Source: Ptiloglossa arizonensis
Lineage: Eukaryota; Arthropoda; Insecta; Hymenoptera; Colletidae
NCBI RefSeq assembly: GCF_051014685.1
Contig: NC_135054.1
Location: forward strand, 5,274,001 to 5,338,000
Length of the DNA: 64,000 nt
Direction of reading: 5' to 3'
Both the position numbers and the translations under genes were made by a program. Below, in pieces: positions 26,431-40,600 of the stretch. How positions within the stretch are numbered: the stretch's first letter is position 1; every line of letters begins with the position of its first letter. Below the pieces are notes generated by a model. The model was not told the DNA's origin, made no database searches, and saw only the letters and a program-made list of their open reading frames with translations.

Positions 26431-26882
26431 CTGCAAGTTTGTGCAACTGGAATTTTTTTATACATATTCTCCAAGGTTTATCGAACAATTAATTAAAGTC
26501 AATTAAAAATTCAACTTTGTTAAATTTATGTTGTACTGAAAACAATACTAAAATTGTTGATTTAATCTATGTTGCATATTTCTTTTACATGTATACAAAT
26601 AAATTATTACAACTTTTCTTCATTAAATTCTGTCAGTTACTTGTAATCTTAATGTTATGTCTTCTGCTAAAAGTAGCACTTATTTCATACTTCAACTTCA
26701 ACATTATTTTTTTCGCATAAGTTTAAGATACTTTTCGAAAATTTATACAAGTTTCGATACGCCAACTATCCTACTATGAAATTTCATTAAAAAAAAATTC
26801 TTCACATCATTAATAGATCAACTCATCTTGTTAGCAGCCTTTAGCATTTATTAAATATCTTATTTCATTTTATATGGACTAC
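26431..26882. other. Spacer between two foldback copies
   Basis: AT-rich DNA with no recognisable feature. Confidence 0.5.
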
Positions 26883-27300
26883 GAAATGAGTATAAGCGGA
26901 TTTATATTATTTTTAATAAATACAATTCAGTTTTTCCGTTATAAATAATTCTCAAAATATTAACGATTAAATTGCATTCATTTTTTCATTACGAGCTACG
27001 TATCAAATCAGCGATAATACCTAAATCGTAAGCAAATTATTCTGTTTATAAATACTTGACGCTTTATTAGGAGCCTACGCCGATGCACCTTGCTACGAAT
27101 TCATTCTCACTCGAACTTGGATTCACCGCCGTCGATCTTCGTCACCGTCTTCGATCAACTGCACTTCTTGCTTGCAATCACAGGAACTGCAACGGACTAT
27201 GGGCGGAGCCCATACGATATGAACAACTCGTGCCTTCTTTTCACAGGAGAATTGTACTTTTAGGTATTTAAAAGTTGTCTTGCCTTAGCCAGAAAAAAAA
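26883..27300 (+). mobile_element. Same foldback family, copy 2 (one arm plus core)
   Basis: About 26883-27083 matches the left arm of copy 1, starting GAAATGAGTATAAGCGGA and ending AGGAGCCTACGCCGATG. The following core (CTTGCTTGCAATCAC, ACTATGGGCGGAGCCC) matches the copy 1 core in reverse orientation. No second arm follows, so the element is truncated on the right. This copy sits only ~450 bp from copy 1. Confidence 0.65.
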
Positions 27301-30300
27301 ACCGCTCGGAGAAAAGGCAAGCCCTCGAAAAAAACTTCGATTTCGCTTTGTACGAAATTAGCATTATTCTCATGACCGCTGCAAAATAATATGTACAGAG
27401 ATATCAATTGAAAAAGTAATATAAGAAGCTCATCTTGAAATTGATATGCTCTGTTGTAATAAACTAAATGAAATACAATATTTCTTAAACTAATGTGTAA
27501 TTTACTTTAAAATGATGAAATTTTTCATTTGAAAACAATATCGGTAACGTTGAAAAAATTACACTCAGCTCGTAACATAACTACGCAGAGTAGTTGTGGC
27601 ATTACCGTACATTAAAGCGACCTATTAAAATAAACCTAGCCTTCATAAATATCTAACCTACGTGAAACTAATCTATGCGATAACCTAATTTATACATCAA
27701 ATGGCGTGCAATTATTGACAGAGCACCATTATTTTATAGCGATTCGTACATTTGGTTGCACATAGATTAATCGTGAAGGCTGTGCGGGGTAACTTCTGAC
27801 AGAACATCTTACGAATATATGGGAATTTCAAGAATTTTGTACCAGTTTCGACTTCGAATCTGTGCATACTCCGAGTGCCTTGACAAAAGCAGATCACCTT
27901 AATATCTTTACTGTTTTACATAAATAATAAGAATAGTAAATAAGTGTTACATGTAAGTTGTATGGCTTCGAAGGAGGTATAGTAGGGCATTGAATTAGAA
28001 AAAAGTTTCATAAAGTAATTAATTTTGAGAATAAAGATATTAAGGTATCAATAGTCTCTGAGATGTTCAACTTTTAAGTCTGCGATAAAAGACTGTTTAC
28101 TGTTCGATACATTTTGAGACAATGATGTAGACGCGATATCGCAGTACAAAATTTACAATTCTAATACTCCGAATACAAGAGTATTATATTGAAAAATGAT
28201 ATGGATACCCGAGGCACAAATTTCAAACGAGGGGAACAGAATTTTTATATATTATAGCTATACTTACGAATAAAAAAAATTACCTTCCTATAATGTCAAG
28301 TTCAATCTTCTTCTACTTCAGAACTTATACTCAAACTTTTATACTCAGAACTTCATGAATATTAAAATAAAAAATATTAATATTGGACAAATCTTTTTTA
28401 ACTCTTTCATGGAGGGAAGGGGGATATTGAAAAAAAACACTTTTCGTTAATGGTCTGGTTCACAATTCAATGGTAAAATAAGTATTTTTCTGTAGATATA
28501 TTCTTCAAAGTAGAATGAGTCATAAAACTAGCCATCCTTTTACAGTGGTTCATGTATATCGATATACATATCGTGTATATGTATATTCGAGAATAGTTCA
28601 CCTATGTCAGAGGCACCTGAAAGTAACATTACCTGAAAACAGTGCCCGGAGGTTACAAAAGAAAATTTTTTGAAATGTATTATTATTTTATCCCGCAATA
28701 CTTCTTCTAGAAGAAGAGACGATCATTTAAGACATTCGTGATGTCACTTTATAGGTGTATCGTCAAATATCCAAATGTACAATTGTTACCGAAGCCGTTC
28801 AAATAAATAAAAGAATTTCGTTTTCGTGTAATTTTGAGCAGCTTTAGATTAGACTTTCACTCTTTCGTATCTGCAAAGTCTTATTTTATAAAAGATAATA
28901 TCAATAGATAATGATTACTGGGAAAATAAAATAAAATTTGTGGAGCGGAAGCGCTTATTGCATATTTTCATTCAACACATACTGGAAATACTTATTTCAT
29001 ATATTTTATGATTGTCACAAATGCATTTTAAAGAGAAGAATTGTAGTCTTGCATTACAGATTCAACATCGTTGAATCTGTACTGTATTGATCATTTCAAA
29101 CCCAAATAGTGCCCTTAATACAGACTTAACCATCAAATAAGTAAATAAATCAATTTGAGCATTTGATTAGAGAATTTGAAAATACGTGTTCTTTCTTCGT
29201 TGCTAAGTTGGATCACATTATTCGTTACACTGCGAAAACCTGAAAAACTGATCAAGTTTTGAGTTAATAAGGATAGACTTAAGAAGTACCGTAGGGTAAG
29301 AGGAATGCTTTGTTACTTTGGCTGTGGAATGCATTTTCACGACAATGCAAACGAAGCTGAGATAACGTACGTCGGGTGTAGTGACGTAACTGTGTATGCT
29401 TAACTTAACAATTGTATACCAGACAGAAGTCAAAGTGCATGTATATCTATGAGACAACTTTGTACACCGAGTAATGACACTGTTTGTAAATCTTGCTTAA
29501 CCACAGACATTACAAACACGCAATAACAATTTTGACAACGCAATCCTCATTTCTTGCAGATCCAATGTCGTCAGATACGAACTGTTTATGTTTTCAGAAA
29601 TTGAGTTACCTTTTCTCTCTTGTTATTGAGTATATTTAGTCCAAGAGTAAAAACAGGATTGGAGGGGAGAATTATGTGATATTTCGAACGACAGTACTGA
29701 CAACGGAAAACTGCAAACTGTCGGATGCCAGGTTCGATGAAAGTTTATACAAATGTTTACCGGTCCAATCATTATGCCATACGTCATTACTGCTACATTT
29801 TAATTTCAAAGAAGAGCCCATTCATTATATTAGAACCACCAATTTTATTTTTGACTTTAAAAATGCACAAAAATAGAAGTTGGAAAATTTTTGCCCACTT
29901 ATTTACACACCTCCAAAAATACTACAATTTGTATACAAAACGTGTTTCAATATCTTTTATAATTTAAGAGTTCCATAGCTATAAATGAAATGGATGACTA
30001 AAACAATACGATATAATTCAGTTTTAAGAAACCGAGGTAATCTGAAATATCAGAAATGCATCAGGTACAAAAACGTACTAAGAAGGTGAACTTATCGCTC
30101 GATTATTAAATTTGTAAGACAGAGCTTATGCAAATGCTGACTTTGAAATATTAAGTGAAAACGGAGATAAATATTGCTTTAGCTTGCAGAAGATCGTTCG
30201 TTCGATCCAGTCACGTTGCAAATAATTTCTACAATTCACTACTGAATCTGTAACACGAACATTACGGTAGAATCGACAATCAGTTTTTATACAACTGTCA

Positions 30301-33300
30301 TCGAGAAGACACCACTTTCTCTACAATCGCCAACGTGTAGAATTTGGAAGTTGGTTCGCAGCGAACGCTCAAAAATTTGTAAACTCTTTTCATTACGTCT
30401 GACTATTGAGTAAGAATCAATTGTACTCAATGTGCCACCGAGTCAAAATAAGTTCATCTACAAACGTTTTCGAGTAGAACATAGTTTCGCTGAATGAGTG
30501 AAAATCAATTTTATTTAAAACGTGTAACATTCAAGCGCACGAATGATCAAACACCATTAGAATTACGGTTTAAAATAGTTTTATTTGAACGGGTAATTGT
30601 CCGAGGGAACACTCATCATAAAGTATAATTTGGGACCGTACAATACTTCACATGATAGACGATACTTCAGATTTAATTATCCACAAGGATGGATACGATT
30701 AGTAGAGTCGGTGTTCACTGTCTTAAGATTAGGATATTCTTATCTCTACTTAGGTAAAGACTGTATCATAATGTAAAAATACACTTAGAAAGAAAAGGAA
30801 AAGTCATTTTAGATAATGGTCGAATCTTGATAAGATAATCGTTGATACAAAACAAATATATATTCAATCTATAACAAAAGTGAACAACCCATCGACCGAA
30901 TAAGTTCACAGAAGATAATGTTATAGCCGTCTTGATGATCAATGTATTGTCATTTATGTAGAAATCGTGCGACGATCAGCTTGAGTACTCGTGTCGAATA
31001 ATTGTGTTGTATGGTGATCAGTGTTTCGTGTCCGTGAAATAATCGTGACACGCATTATTATACCGACACATAACTTTTACTTTTTAACGCAGCTACGTTT
31101 AGTAACAGTCGTCATTGATCGTCTACGAAGGAGAGTATGTGAAATTATGAAGATACACTGTTATAGATGATAAATTGAACTAAAACATACAAATTTCTTA
31201 TAAACGTAAGTCTGTGTGTTATATTTAAAATTTCGCGAAAATTTCAATTTTCTCGCGAATTTCATAGTTCAAGTAACAGCAAACGTTCTATATTTACAAG
31301 TAACAATAAACGGTTAATAAATAACAACTAATTGTTAGTTGCATTCACTACTACTATGCAATATTCTTTGTAATAACAATGACCATAAAATACATGCCAG
31401 TTTGATGTATAACTGGTATCAATTGAATGTTTAGTAGAACTTGATATATTCAAAAATTATGTGCTAACATGTTGAATCGTTACCGTTTCGAAAAACTATT
31501 CATTTATTTAAATCTAAAATTCAATTATAATTCAATCTGAACATATCCATGCATTTGGACTCACTGCATTGTGTAGAATCATTTAAAAACCAATATCAAT
31601 TTTTACATCGGAGAAGAAAATTTGATAATTGGAATGTGTTACTTGCGCTAATATCGTTTAGTGATTATTTTAATAATCTTTTTAATTCAACATAAAAATT
31701 TAATACTTTTTCTGGGACGATTGGAACTATTATGTCCTTGCGGAACAGCCACGAAAAATAGAAATAATCTTGTAACTGATAGCCAGAAGATGTTATCGTA
31801 TACATCGATTCCAGCTATGGTTCCAATATCCATGTATTAGTATCCCATAGAAGTAAACGTGGCACAAATAATTTTTAAGGGATGGACTTTATTTTATAAC
31901 GCATGGTAACTTGAAATACAGAAGTTGTAGGCGGAATACGGTATTTCCCAGATAACTGAAAAAATCTGAAAGTCCAATAACTATCCAAATAACTGAAAGT
32001 AGAGATTTCAGTTTCGTCCAAATGCAGTTTTCGTTTCAAAAGTCGACTTCTTTTTATCGAATTGTGATATAGTCACGCGTATACTATCCAAGAAGATGAA
32101 TGAACGCAATACTCCGTTAGTGAACGAAATAGAGCATAACGAGCAAGTCTTGCATTACGTGCGCTCGATGACTGAAATTTGAAAGTGATTCCGGTGTGTC
32201 CATCGCTAAACCATTGGTGCGTCCACCATTACTATGAAATAAAATTTTATATAGCTTTCATTTCATCCTCGTTCGAATATTAGCAATGGGTTGATGATAT
32301 TTTCCAGATGAAACAAAATTCAAATCCGATTTCATTGACACTATTTTTAATACATTTTACGAAAATAAAATTTATTTTCATAGCCAATGCATCGATATAT
32401 CGTTATTTTAATAGCACAGAGTACAAGCATTTATTTAGAATGTGATGGAAAAAAGAGTTGTGTTTCGATTTTCATCGTTCTTCCATTGAGAAATGTGACA
32501 TTGATTATTGTTCTTTTCCTAAACCAGAATTCTTTAGCCCTCAATTCGTTTGGAATTTCCTCGTTTCTTCCTCTTGTTAACTAGAGTTTTAGAGAAGATG
32601 GATTTTATTTTCTACTTACAACTACTCGAACCACAAAGGTCATGATAAAACGTATATGGTGAAATGCATATATAACAACATTCAATATGTAAATATTCAT
32701 TATGTATCATCGATACGTGATAATCGAGTTGATTTAATTTGTTAATAATGAAACCGAATAACAAAGAATGCGTGCTGAACATAGAAACGTACTGATAACG
32801 ATAGATTTAGATAAAAATAAACTTAAAGAGAGAGAGAATGTTCCCCACAATTGTTGTTACGTAATCTAGTTAAAAAAGCGACGACTACGAAAATTACTTT
32901 ATTATGGGTAGAGTTCGGTTTGATAAGTTCACAAGATATTTTTCCAGTAGATTTAGCTGGATGACAAAAGTCATTTCTCTAAAAATCGTTTTGCTAAGAA
33001 CAGTTACTCGTTTACTCAATTTTATAAAAGCATCAGGCAATACATACCCAAAGTATTAAAATATTAAAAATTCATCGCTAGAAATCCTAAAAAAAAAATT
33101 AGAGTTTTACGCAATCGTTAATGTACAAAATATAAACAATATTAGTCTCATTTTTCATAGTTTTTAGCGATACATATCGTTTTAGATACTCACTCCTCTT
33201 GTCATAAATTCCATTGGAAGTATTAAATAAGTATAAAGAAATGAGAAACATTATCATTTTTAAATAAACAAAATGTATTTGTACAGTTGACAACAAAAGA

Positions 33301-34697
33301 AAATTTTGCTATTATTCAATTGATCACCAATTGGTTATCAAAATGGACGGTCTTCACGTCTACTTCAGAAGCTTCTTTCGTCAAAGTGTTTTTCAAGTTA
33401 TTTAAATTTCTATGAGAAATGTTGAAAGCTATTATATGTTCTCCACCTTAATTCCTGTTAGAATACACCTTCATTCTTGTTAGAAAAGTGCTAATACAAG
33501 TATGTACTTTCTATGAACCTGAGTCAAAGTCAATCAAACATATTTATTGAAATACGTAGTAAAATCTCTAACAATATGTCCTATGTTTCTCTTCCAAATT
33601 TAAAGGTAGGAGTTCCAATGAGACTTTGTCCAAACTGATAAAGCAAATATAGATCAAACGTGAAAAACAAATCATTTAAGTTGAAAATTAGCCCTCTGGT
33701 AATCCAGATGTGAATTTACTTAATTATAAAGTGCATTAATCATATTCAATAATATCATAATTTTTATTTTATTATTAACTGTGAAAATAAATTTTGATTA
33801 GTTGAAAATAATAATGCTTTTTATTTTTGTACAATAATACAATATACTTGTATTAGTAAAACTTATGACAGAACTAGATACATATATTGTTTATTTAGAT
33901 TTTTTAATGATTCTGGTATAGCAGTTAAGGTAATAGATAAATGTTCAAACTTAAAACATACCGTTTATAAACATGAATCAGAATTCTATGAGGCAGGGAT
34001 TAGAATAACACAGGGTTTGCATGATACAGTATTAAAAAGGTATAGGACTTGAATGATGTATACAAAAAATTGACTTGGAACGAAAATATTTATATAGAGT
34101 GTTGATACTATAAATACCATCTCCCATAACTTTCAACCAATACGGCCGTTCAATTTTTTCATGATTATTGTTTATAGTATAAAATACATAAATATCGAAA
34201 GTAGATGGATAACCGTTGAAAAAAAAATGTATTTAAATTAAATGAAAAAGTGTGTACATAATGCATCTTCATAGAAGAAACGTGTCACAACTCAAAAATA
34301 TTCAATTATTGAATTATATCCATTATATAGACATTATATAGGATATTGTTAGATTATCAGCAGCCAAAGTGACACAAACATTATTAAAGAACTGCTTGCT
34401 AAATATAAAGTGCATAAATTACACGAAAAACTTGAATTAAAAATTTTACAGTACCTCGTTATCTCGAGGGTTATTAAGAAATTTTACATATATTGCCCTC
34501 TTGGGAAAACAACCAAGAGCGGAGAACAAATCGTTGTTAAGTAACCATTACGGATTTTAGAGTGAAAAAGAATAGACATAAGAGAAATAGGAGTAATCGA
34601 GTAAATTTTCTTCCTTTTATTTCAACGTTACGAATACAAAATTGTAATTAGGTATTTCGCATGATTTAGCAAACGGAGGGAATATTGATACACCATC
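27301..34697. other. Large intergenic region, no gene seen
   Basis: These 7.4 kb upstream of gene C show only short frames without family resemblance. A small palindrome-like cluster of GTATAT/ATATAC words lies near 28553-28590. The region may hold regulatory DNA, 5' UTR exons or a non-coding transcript for gene C, but nothing in the sequence settles this. Confidence 0.5.
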
Positions 34698-37600
34698 ATG
34701 AATACCTTCCGCATTGGTATTTCAATTACTGTTTTTATTCTACTCGTCGCTGGAAATCGAATTGCATATGGAAACGTCGATGATTCTGCAGGTAATTCAA
34801 ACAAAAATACAAATATTAAAGTATAATAAACACATCTTCATTCGACTCCGATTCATTTCGACAAATTTCCAACAAGTGAATCGCGCTTCTCTCGCACCCT
34901 GTACTCTTGCACGCATTCATTCCCTTCCATTCTAATCTTTAACTTTTAGTCTAAGGTTTAAAGTCTTTTACACCTTATTTCGAACACCCTCGTCTACCCC
35001 AAACACTTCACATTTTCTCCCAACTATGCGCAAGACCATCTGTTCCCACGCATTACTACATAAACAATCAGAAATACTATGTTATTTGTCGTCTAACTGT
35101 GGCGATCGTTCCACAGATCGCCTGCAAAGGTAAATGTAGTAATTATGCACATATACCGTGGATCAACACTTGTGGTACAAATGGAGTCATGAAGATTCAG
35201 TGACTCAAAATAAAACGAAAGTATAAAATTCGTGCTGAGTCGAGCAATATACTCTACTTCACTGTAGGGATGTTGGCTTCTTTATTTACTTGATGGTTAG
35301 AGTGTATCGTTCTGCTTTCAGGATGGATCTTTTGTTCTGTCATCTTTCTATGATTCTGATGTCGAATTTATGTTTTAAAATATCCTTACAAGCTTCATTG
35401 TACAAAAAATGTAATGCGTTCATCCTCGGTATTATTATTTTACCCATTTTCTAGTCTTATTTTTTACATTTATAAAAGAAATGCATCCATCTCATTTCCA
35501 TGTGCTACTATATTCTTCATCTACATAATTCTACCTTAAATATATTATAATTTATATATATTTATTTATATGTATCTATATTTTAATATTTGCACAAGAT
35601 AACGAAAAGAGTCCTAGCATACTCGACTATCGACTGCCAACGACGATCATTCCCAACAGTTATAGCATAATACTTACACCAGTGTTGGAAAATGACTTCC
35701 AATTCGAAGGATATACATATATCAACGCTTTTGTACAAGAAGCAACCGATACTATAACGCTTCATCGTGGACGAATTAACATAACTGTAACGAGTGTCAC
35801 AGCTGACGGAATTAAGAAACAAATTGTAGACATGAAATACAATAGTATTACGGAGAAAATTGAAATTAAACTGGAGAAGGTTCTAGAGAAAGGACTCAAT
35901 ATTTCCATCAATTTTGATTACGTGGCTTCACTCAGAGACGACATGATCGGATTTTATAAAAGTTCGTATATTGACTCTACGGGAAAAATTAGGTAAACGT
36001 TTTACATAGAATCATTTGTCTATTATTTTATTCCCTAACGCTCATCGTGGCATTAGTATTATATGTAAAATTTGTAAAAAATAAGTTGTACAAAAGCTTC
36101 ACAATGAAGTATGGTTGCAGATGGCTTGCCTCCACGCAATTTCAAACAACGCACGCAAGGCATGCTTTTCCATGCTTTGACGAACCGAGCTTCAAGGCAA
36201 TATTTAAAATCAGAATTTTTAGAGCAGAAGGATATACTTATCTTAGCAACATGCCACATAATAACATAAAAATGTAAGTATTTAATATCAATTGTTTATT
36301 ATAAATTATTATATCAATAATTCGCAAGAATGTTAATCGACATATTATTATTAAAAAATTACACTTTGCGAATAGAATTATACAAAATAATAAGCTATTC
36401 TGGTACAATGAAAGAAGAGATAATTAGCAATCAAAATAAGTCAAATACGCAGATATCATTATTTCAATTGGATTAGATCTGGGTTATTTTGTAGCAAAAT
36501 CTCTAGGAACGTTAAACTATTGAACGTTGAAATAATGATAAGCATTATTTGCTTACAAATTGATGATTGGAAAATTTTGAGTTATTACATATGAATACGT
36601 TCCTAACATTTTTTTTTTTCGAAATTCGAAAATATAATAAAGTTATAGAATATTTCCGAGTACATGTATCTCGAAATATGTAAATTCGATACTTGTAATA
36701 GAACAATAACCAAATAAAATGTATAATATATTTTTAGCTTAGTAATCTGCTTGTTGTTACAGCAACGTGGATGAGAACTGGGAGGAATTTAAAGAAAGTA
36801 TTCCCATGTCGACTTATTTAGTTGCTTTTATAATTTCGGACTTTGCTTCTGTGGGAACGGACAGCTTCAAAGTTTGGGCCAGACCTAACGCCATCGATCA
36901 AGCTAAATATGCTTTGAGCATTGGTCTACAGGCTCTCGATCACCTATCTAAATTGTTCAAACAAGAGTATCAAATTTCCAAGATGGACATGGTGGCTGTA
37001 CCTGATTTTTCAGCCGGTGCAATGGAGAATTGGGGCCTTATCACATATCGAGAAAGTAGATTGCTATACGATAAAACTGAATCGTCCGATGTTGCACAGC
37101 AAAGCATTGCATCGGTGATTGTTCACGAATTAACACACATGTGGTTTGGAAACCAAATTACACCTGAATGGTGGAGCTACTTATGGCTGAGCGAAGCATT
37201 CGCTAGATACTATCAATATTACGGCACTGCACAGGTAATAGTGATATTTATTTACTCCGTCGCGCTCATTCCCAAACAAATATAATATAAAACTAACTTC
37301 GTCATTTTTGGTAGCGTAAATTAAATTAGTACACGGATTAAATGAGGATTATTCATCGCTCGAATTATAATTTCAAATCATTTTTATTTTGAAAAATAAA
37401 TTACATGAATATGTTCAGTTTCGAGGGATTGGTAATATTTTAAAAAGATAACATCCTGAAAATGAATTTTAAAGGTAGATTTCAAGGTTATTTTCACTTC
37501 AAATGGGACATAATATTTGTTTTCATACAATCTTGTAACTGCGTAAAAGAGGGATTTAATATGTATAATGATTCGATTTTAGAATGACATTAACTGTAAG

Positions 37601-40600
37601 TATTCATAACAACTGACAATCGCAAAAAGAATTGAATAAATACAGTAATAACCGTTTTCAAATAACAAACTCGGAACCGATGTTTCGTTTGAAAGCAAAT
37701 TCCTTATCCCATAAACACGATAAATAATAGTAATGTCCAGTTGAAAGAATGAAATTAGACTGATTTACAAAATCGTGTTCACAATATAAAATTATTTTAT
37801 CGAAACGGAATTTACAATTTTCTTTGATCTAAAAATCTTATGTACAAAATTGTACTCAGAACATTATGAGAAACTCATTTTCTAGATCGAAAAATCATGG
37901 AATATGGAGAAACAATTTCTCGTGGAACAATTTCAAACTGCTCTCGCTGTAGACGGTCTCGAATCTTCTCAGCCAATGACACGAAATGTTTCCAACTCGG
38001 CGCAAATAAGCGGAATAGGAGACACTATTACTTATAACAAAGGAGCAAGCATTGTACGAATGATGAACCTTGTTTTTGGGCAGGATGTTTTCGATACAGT
38101 ATTACAAAATTACCTCAAAAACAAGTAATGACCAAATTCACTACAATACAGTTGTGCATTTTCTGTTTCCCAAAATGAAGTTGTTATTTAAATTTTAACA
38201 TGGTTTTGAACATCATGGTAACCAAACTATCCAATTGCTTATTGATGAATTTTAACGTAATCGAGCAGTAACTATTTAATAACCACATACTTGTGATGTG
38301 GCAATAATTTTAAAAGAATATATTTTTGGAAGTAAATTTTTTGGCAGAATGTTTTTGCTAATAGTATTTGTACATAAAAAAATTGTTTACAAGTACATAT
38401 GAATCCATTTCATTATAATTAACTTTCGAAACTAAGATTGCATACCGTATACGAGTGTATTATAGAAAGAAAGGAAGGTTACTCCTGGCAGGAATTGCGA
38501 ATTGCATTGAGTCAGATGTTTTAGCCAGCCTTCGTAAGATCTACAATTAAACAAACGTGAATCGATGCTCTCCATATTATTCCCTTTACTTGGGATACTA
38601 CGATACAAATCTTTCTTCTCAACCCAGGATCGATCTTACTTTCTCCCTGGAATACATCGTATCGATGCAATTCGACTTACGTAGAAAGTTTTCGAAACAA
38701 TTAATTCCATAAATTGAGGACTTACTATACATTCTTCAAAAACTTACACGACAAACAAAATGGTGTCAATTTATAAACGGATAACTGCACAATATGAAAA
38801 AATAATTTAATGGATCTTTAGTACATAAACAATGTAATATGCGTCTACCGTAGCAAAGAAAATACCGTGGCGCGTCCAGAGAATTTGTGGGAGGAACTTC
38901 AAGCCGAAATCAATCGTCGAAACAAACAACTCATTTCATCTGTGGATAAAATTATGTCCACGTGGACGAAACAATCTGGATTTCCGGTTTTAGATGTTTC
39001 TATCCAGAAGGGTGTTGCTACCATACAACAGCAGCGTTTCCTTTTGAGAAACTTAAAATTCACACCAATAAATGGAACATGGTTGGTACCCATCACATGG
39101 GCCAGTAAAAGCAATCCAAACTTTGATACTGTAAATGTAAAGTATTGGCTGGACAAACAAAAATCCCAGTTTGAGTTGGGCACAGGTTCAGAATGGGTGA
39201 TATTAAACGTCCAATCAGCTGGTGAGTAGGAGTACATAAATTACATATTGGCAACTAAATGATTTAAATGTTTACCAATTGGCAAAAATAGTCGGATTTC
39301 TAGGCATTCTAATTGTGTATAGGATTTCCATACTAGGATTTCTATTATAGGATTAGTATAGGAAGCCCGTTTAGAAAGATAATTAACTCAGAAAATTTAC
39401 GAAATAAATGAAACTGAATCGATCGAGTTTTAATTTACTCTAGAAAGAAAAATATGGAACACAAAAGGCAGAAATTGATATAGCAACTGAGATCAATTTT
39501 TAAGTGATACCATCATTTAAATAAATTTAAATTTGATACAAATATATAATAGGAAAATATTAGAAAACTGTTGTAAACCATTTTTAGTATATCTCTTAAT
39601 TTTAATCTTAGTAAAAAGTGTACCTTTCTACCTCATGTCACACTTGTAACAGTTTTCAAATTCTATTCTATTAAATTTAACGATTTACACTTCAACATGT
39701 AAACATTCTATTATAATTTAATGCCTGCGCAAAATGTAAGATATTTTCTTTATTTAAAATGATTGAATTAATTGATTTTCGCTCTACTAGTTTAGATTAA
39801 TATACAATGGAGTAGAATGTGTACTACATTACACTAAAAAAGAATCATAAAATTTGGTGTAATGCAGATTATATGTGGCTGTCCATCCGTATAATATAGG
39901 TTCTCAAAACACATTCTAATGATTCGTGTTACTAAAAAAATAGTGATAAAAATGTGACATAATTACAAATATAAGATATAATTTATTAAAGTGTAATGCC
40001 TTGAGTGTTGCATTGTTTACATCAGCAAACAACATTTTATGGACCGTTCAGACCATCTTGATAAGATATGAAATATTTTAATATGTCGTATACTAAATAG
40101 CATGATAAAATATTTTTTATCTTTCGAGTGGTACCTAATTATCGTATATAGTGCGATTATTATAATTATATACCATAGGCCATCAATGAACTTTTTTCCA
40201 ATAATAATGTTTGTAATCTTATGGATGTTTAAGTCGTATCTCATAAATGTATACAATGAATTGCAATAACGTGAACCATTCTTGACGGTCTGAATGGAAA
40301 GTCGTATGAAATTGTTCCGATACTCAACGTGTTAATGATAATTAGTACTATTGTAACGTAGCACTAATTAGTAATAAAAAGATTCTTTTACGAGATCAAT
40401 ATGCTATTAATAAAATTACAATTCTCAAATTATAGTTCTGTTAATCGCAATACTATTTTCTAGGTTTCTATCGAGTGAATTATGATAATGCTTCTTGGTA
40501 TCATATTATCGACCTCTTACGTAGTAAAGATTATCAGGATATAAATGTACTTAATAGAGCTGCCTTGATCGATGATTTGTTGAATTTAGCAAGAGCAAGG

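Noticed and set aside
29676..29967. Two overlapping plus-strand frames of 66 and 80 aa
   Set aside because: They are short, overlap in different frames, show no motif or splice context, and lie in AT-rich intergenic DNA.
40036..40310. Weak inverted pair around GACCGTTCAGACC / GACGGTCTGAATGG
   Set aside because: Only ~18 bp match imperfectly and the flanking sequence does not pair, so chance is not excluded.
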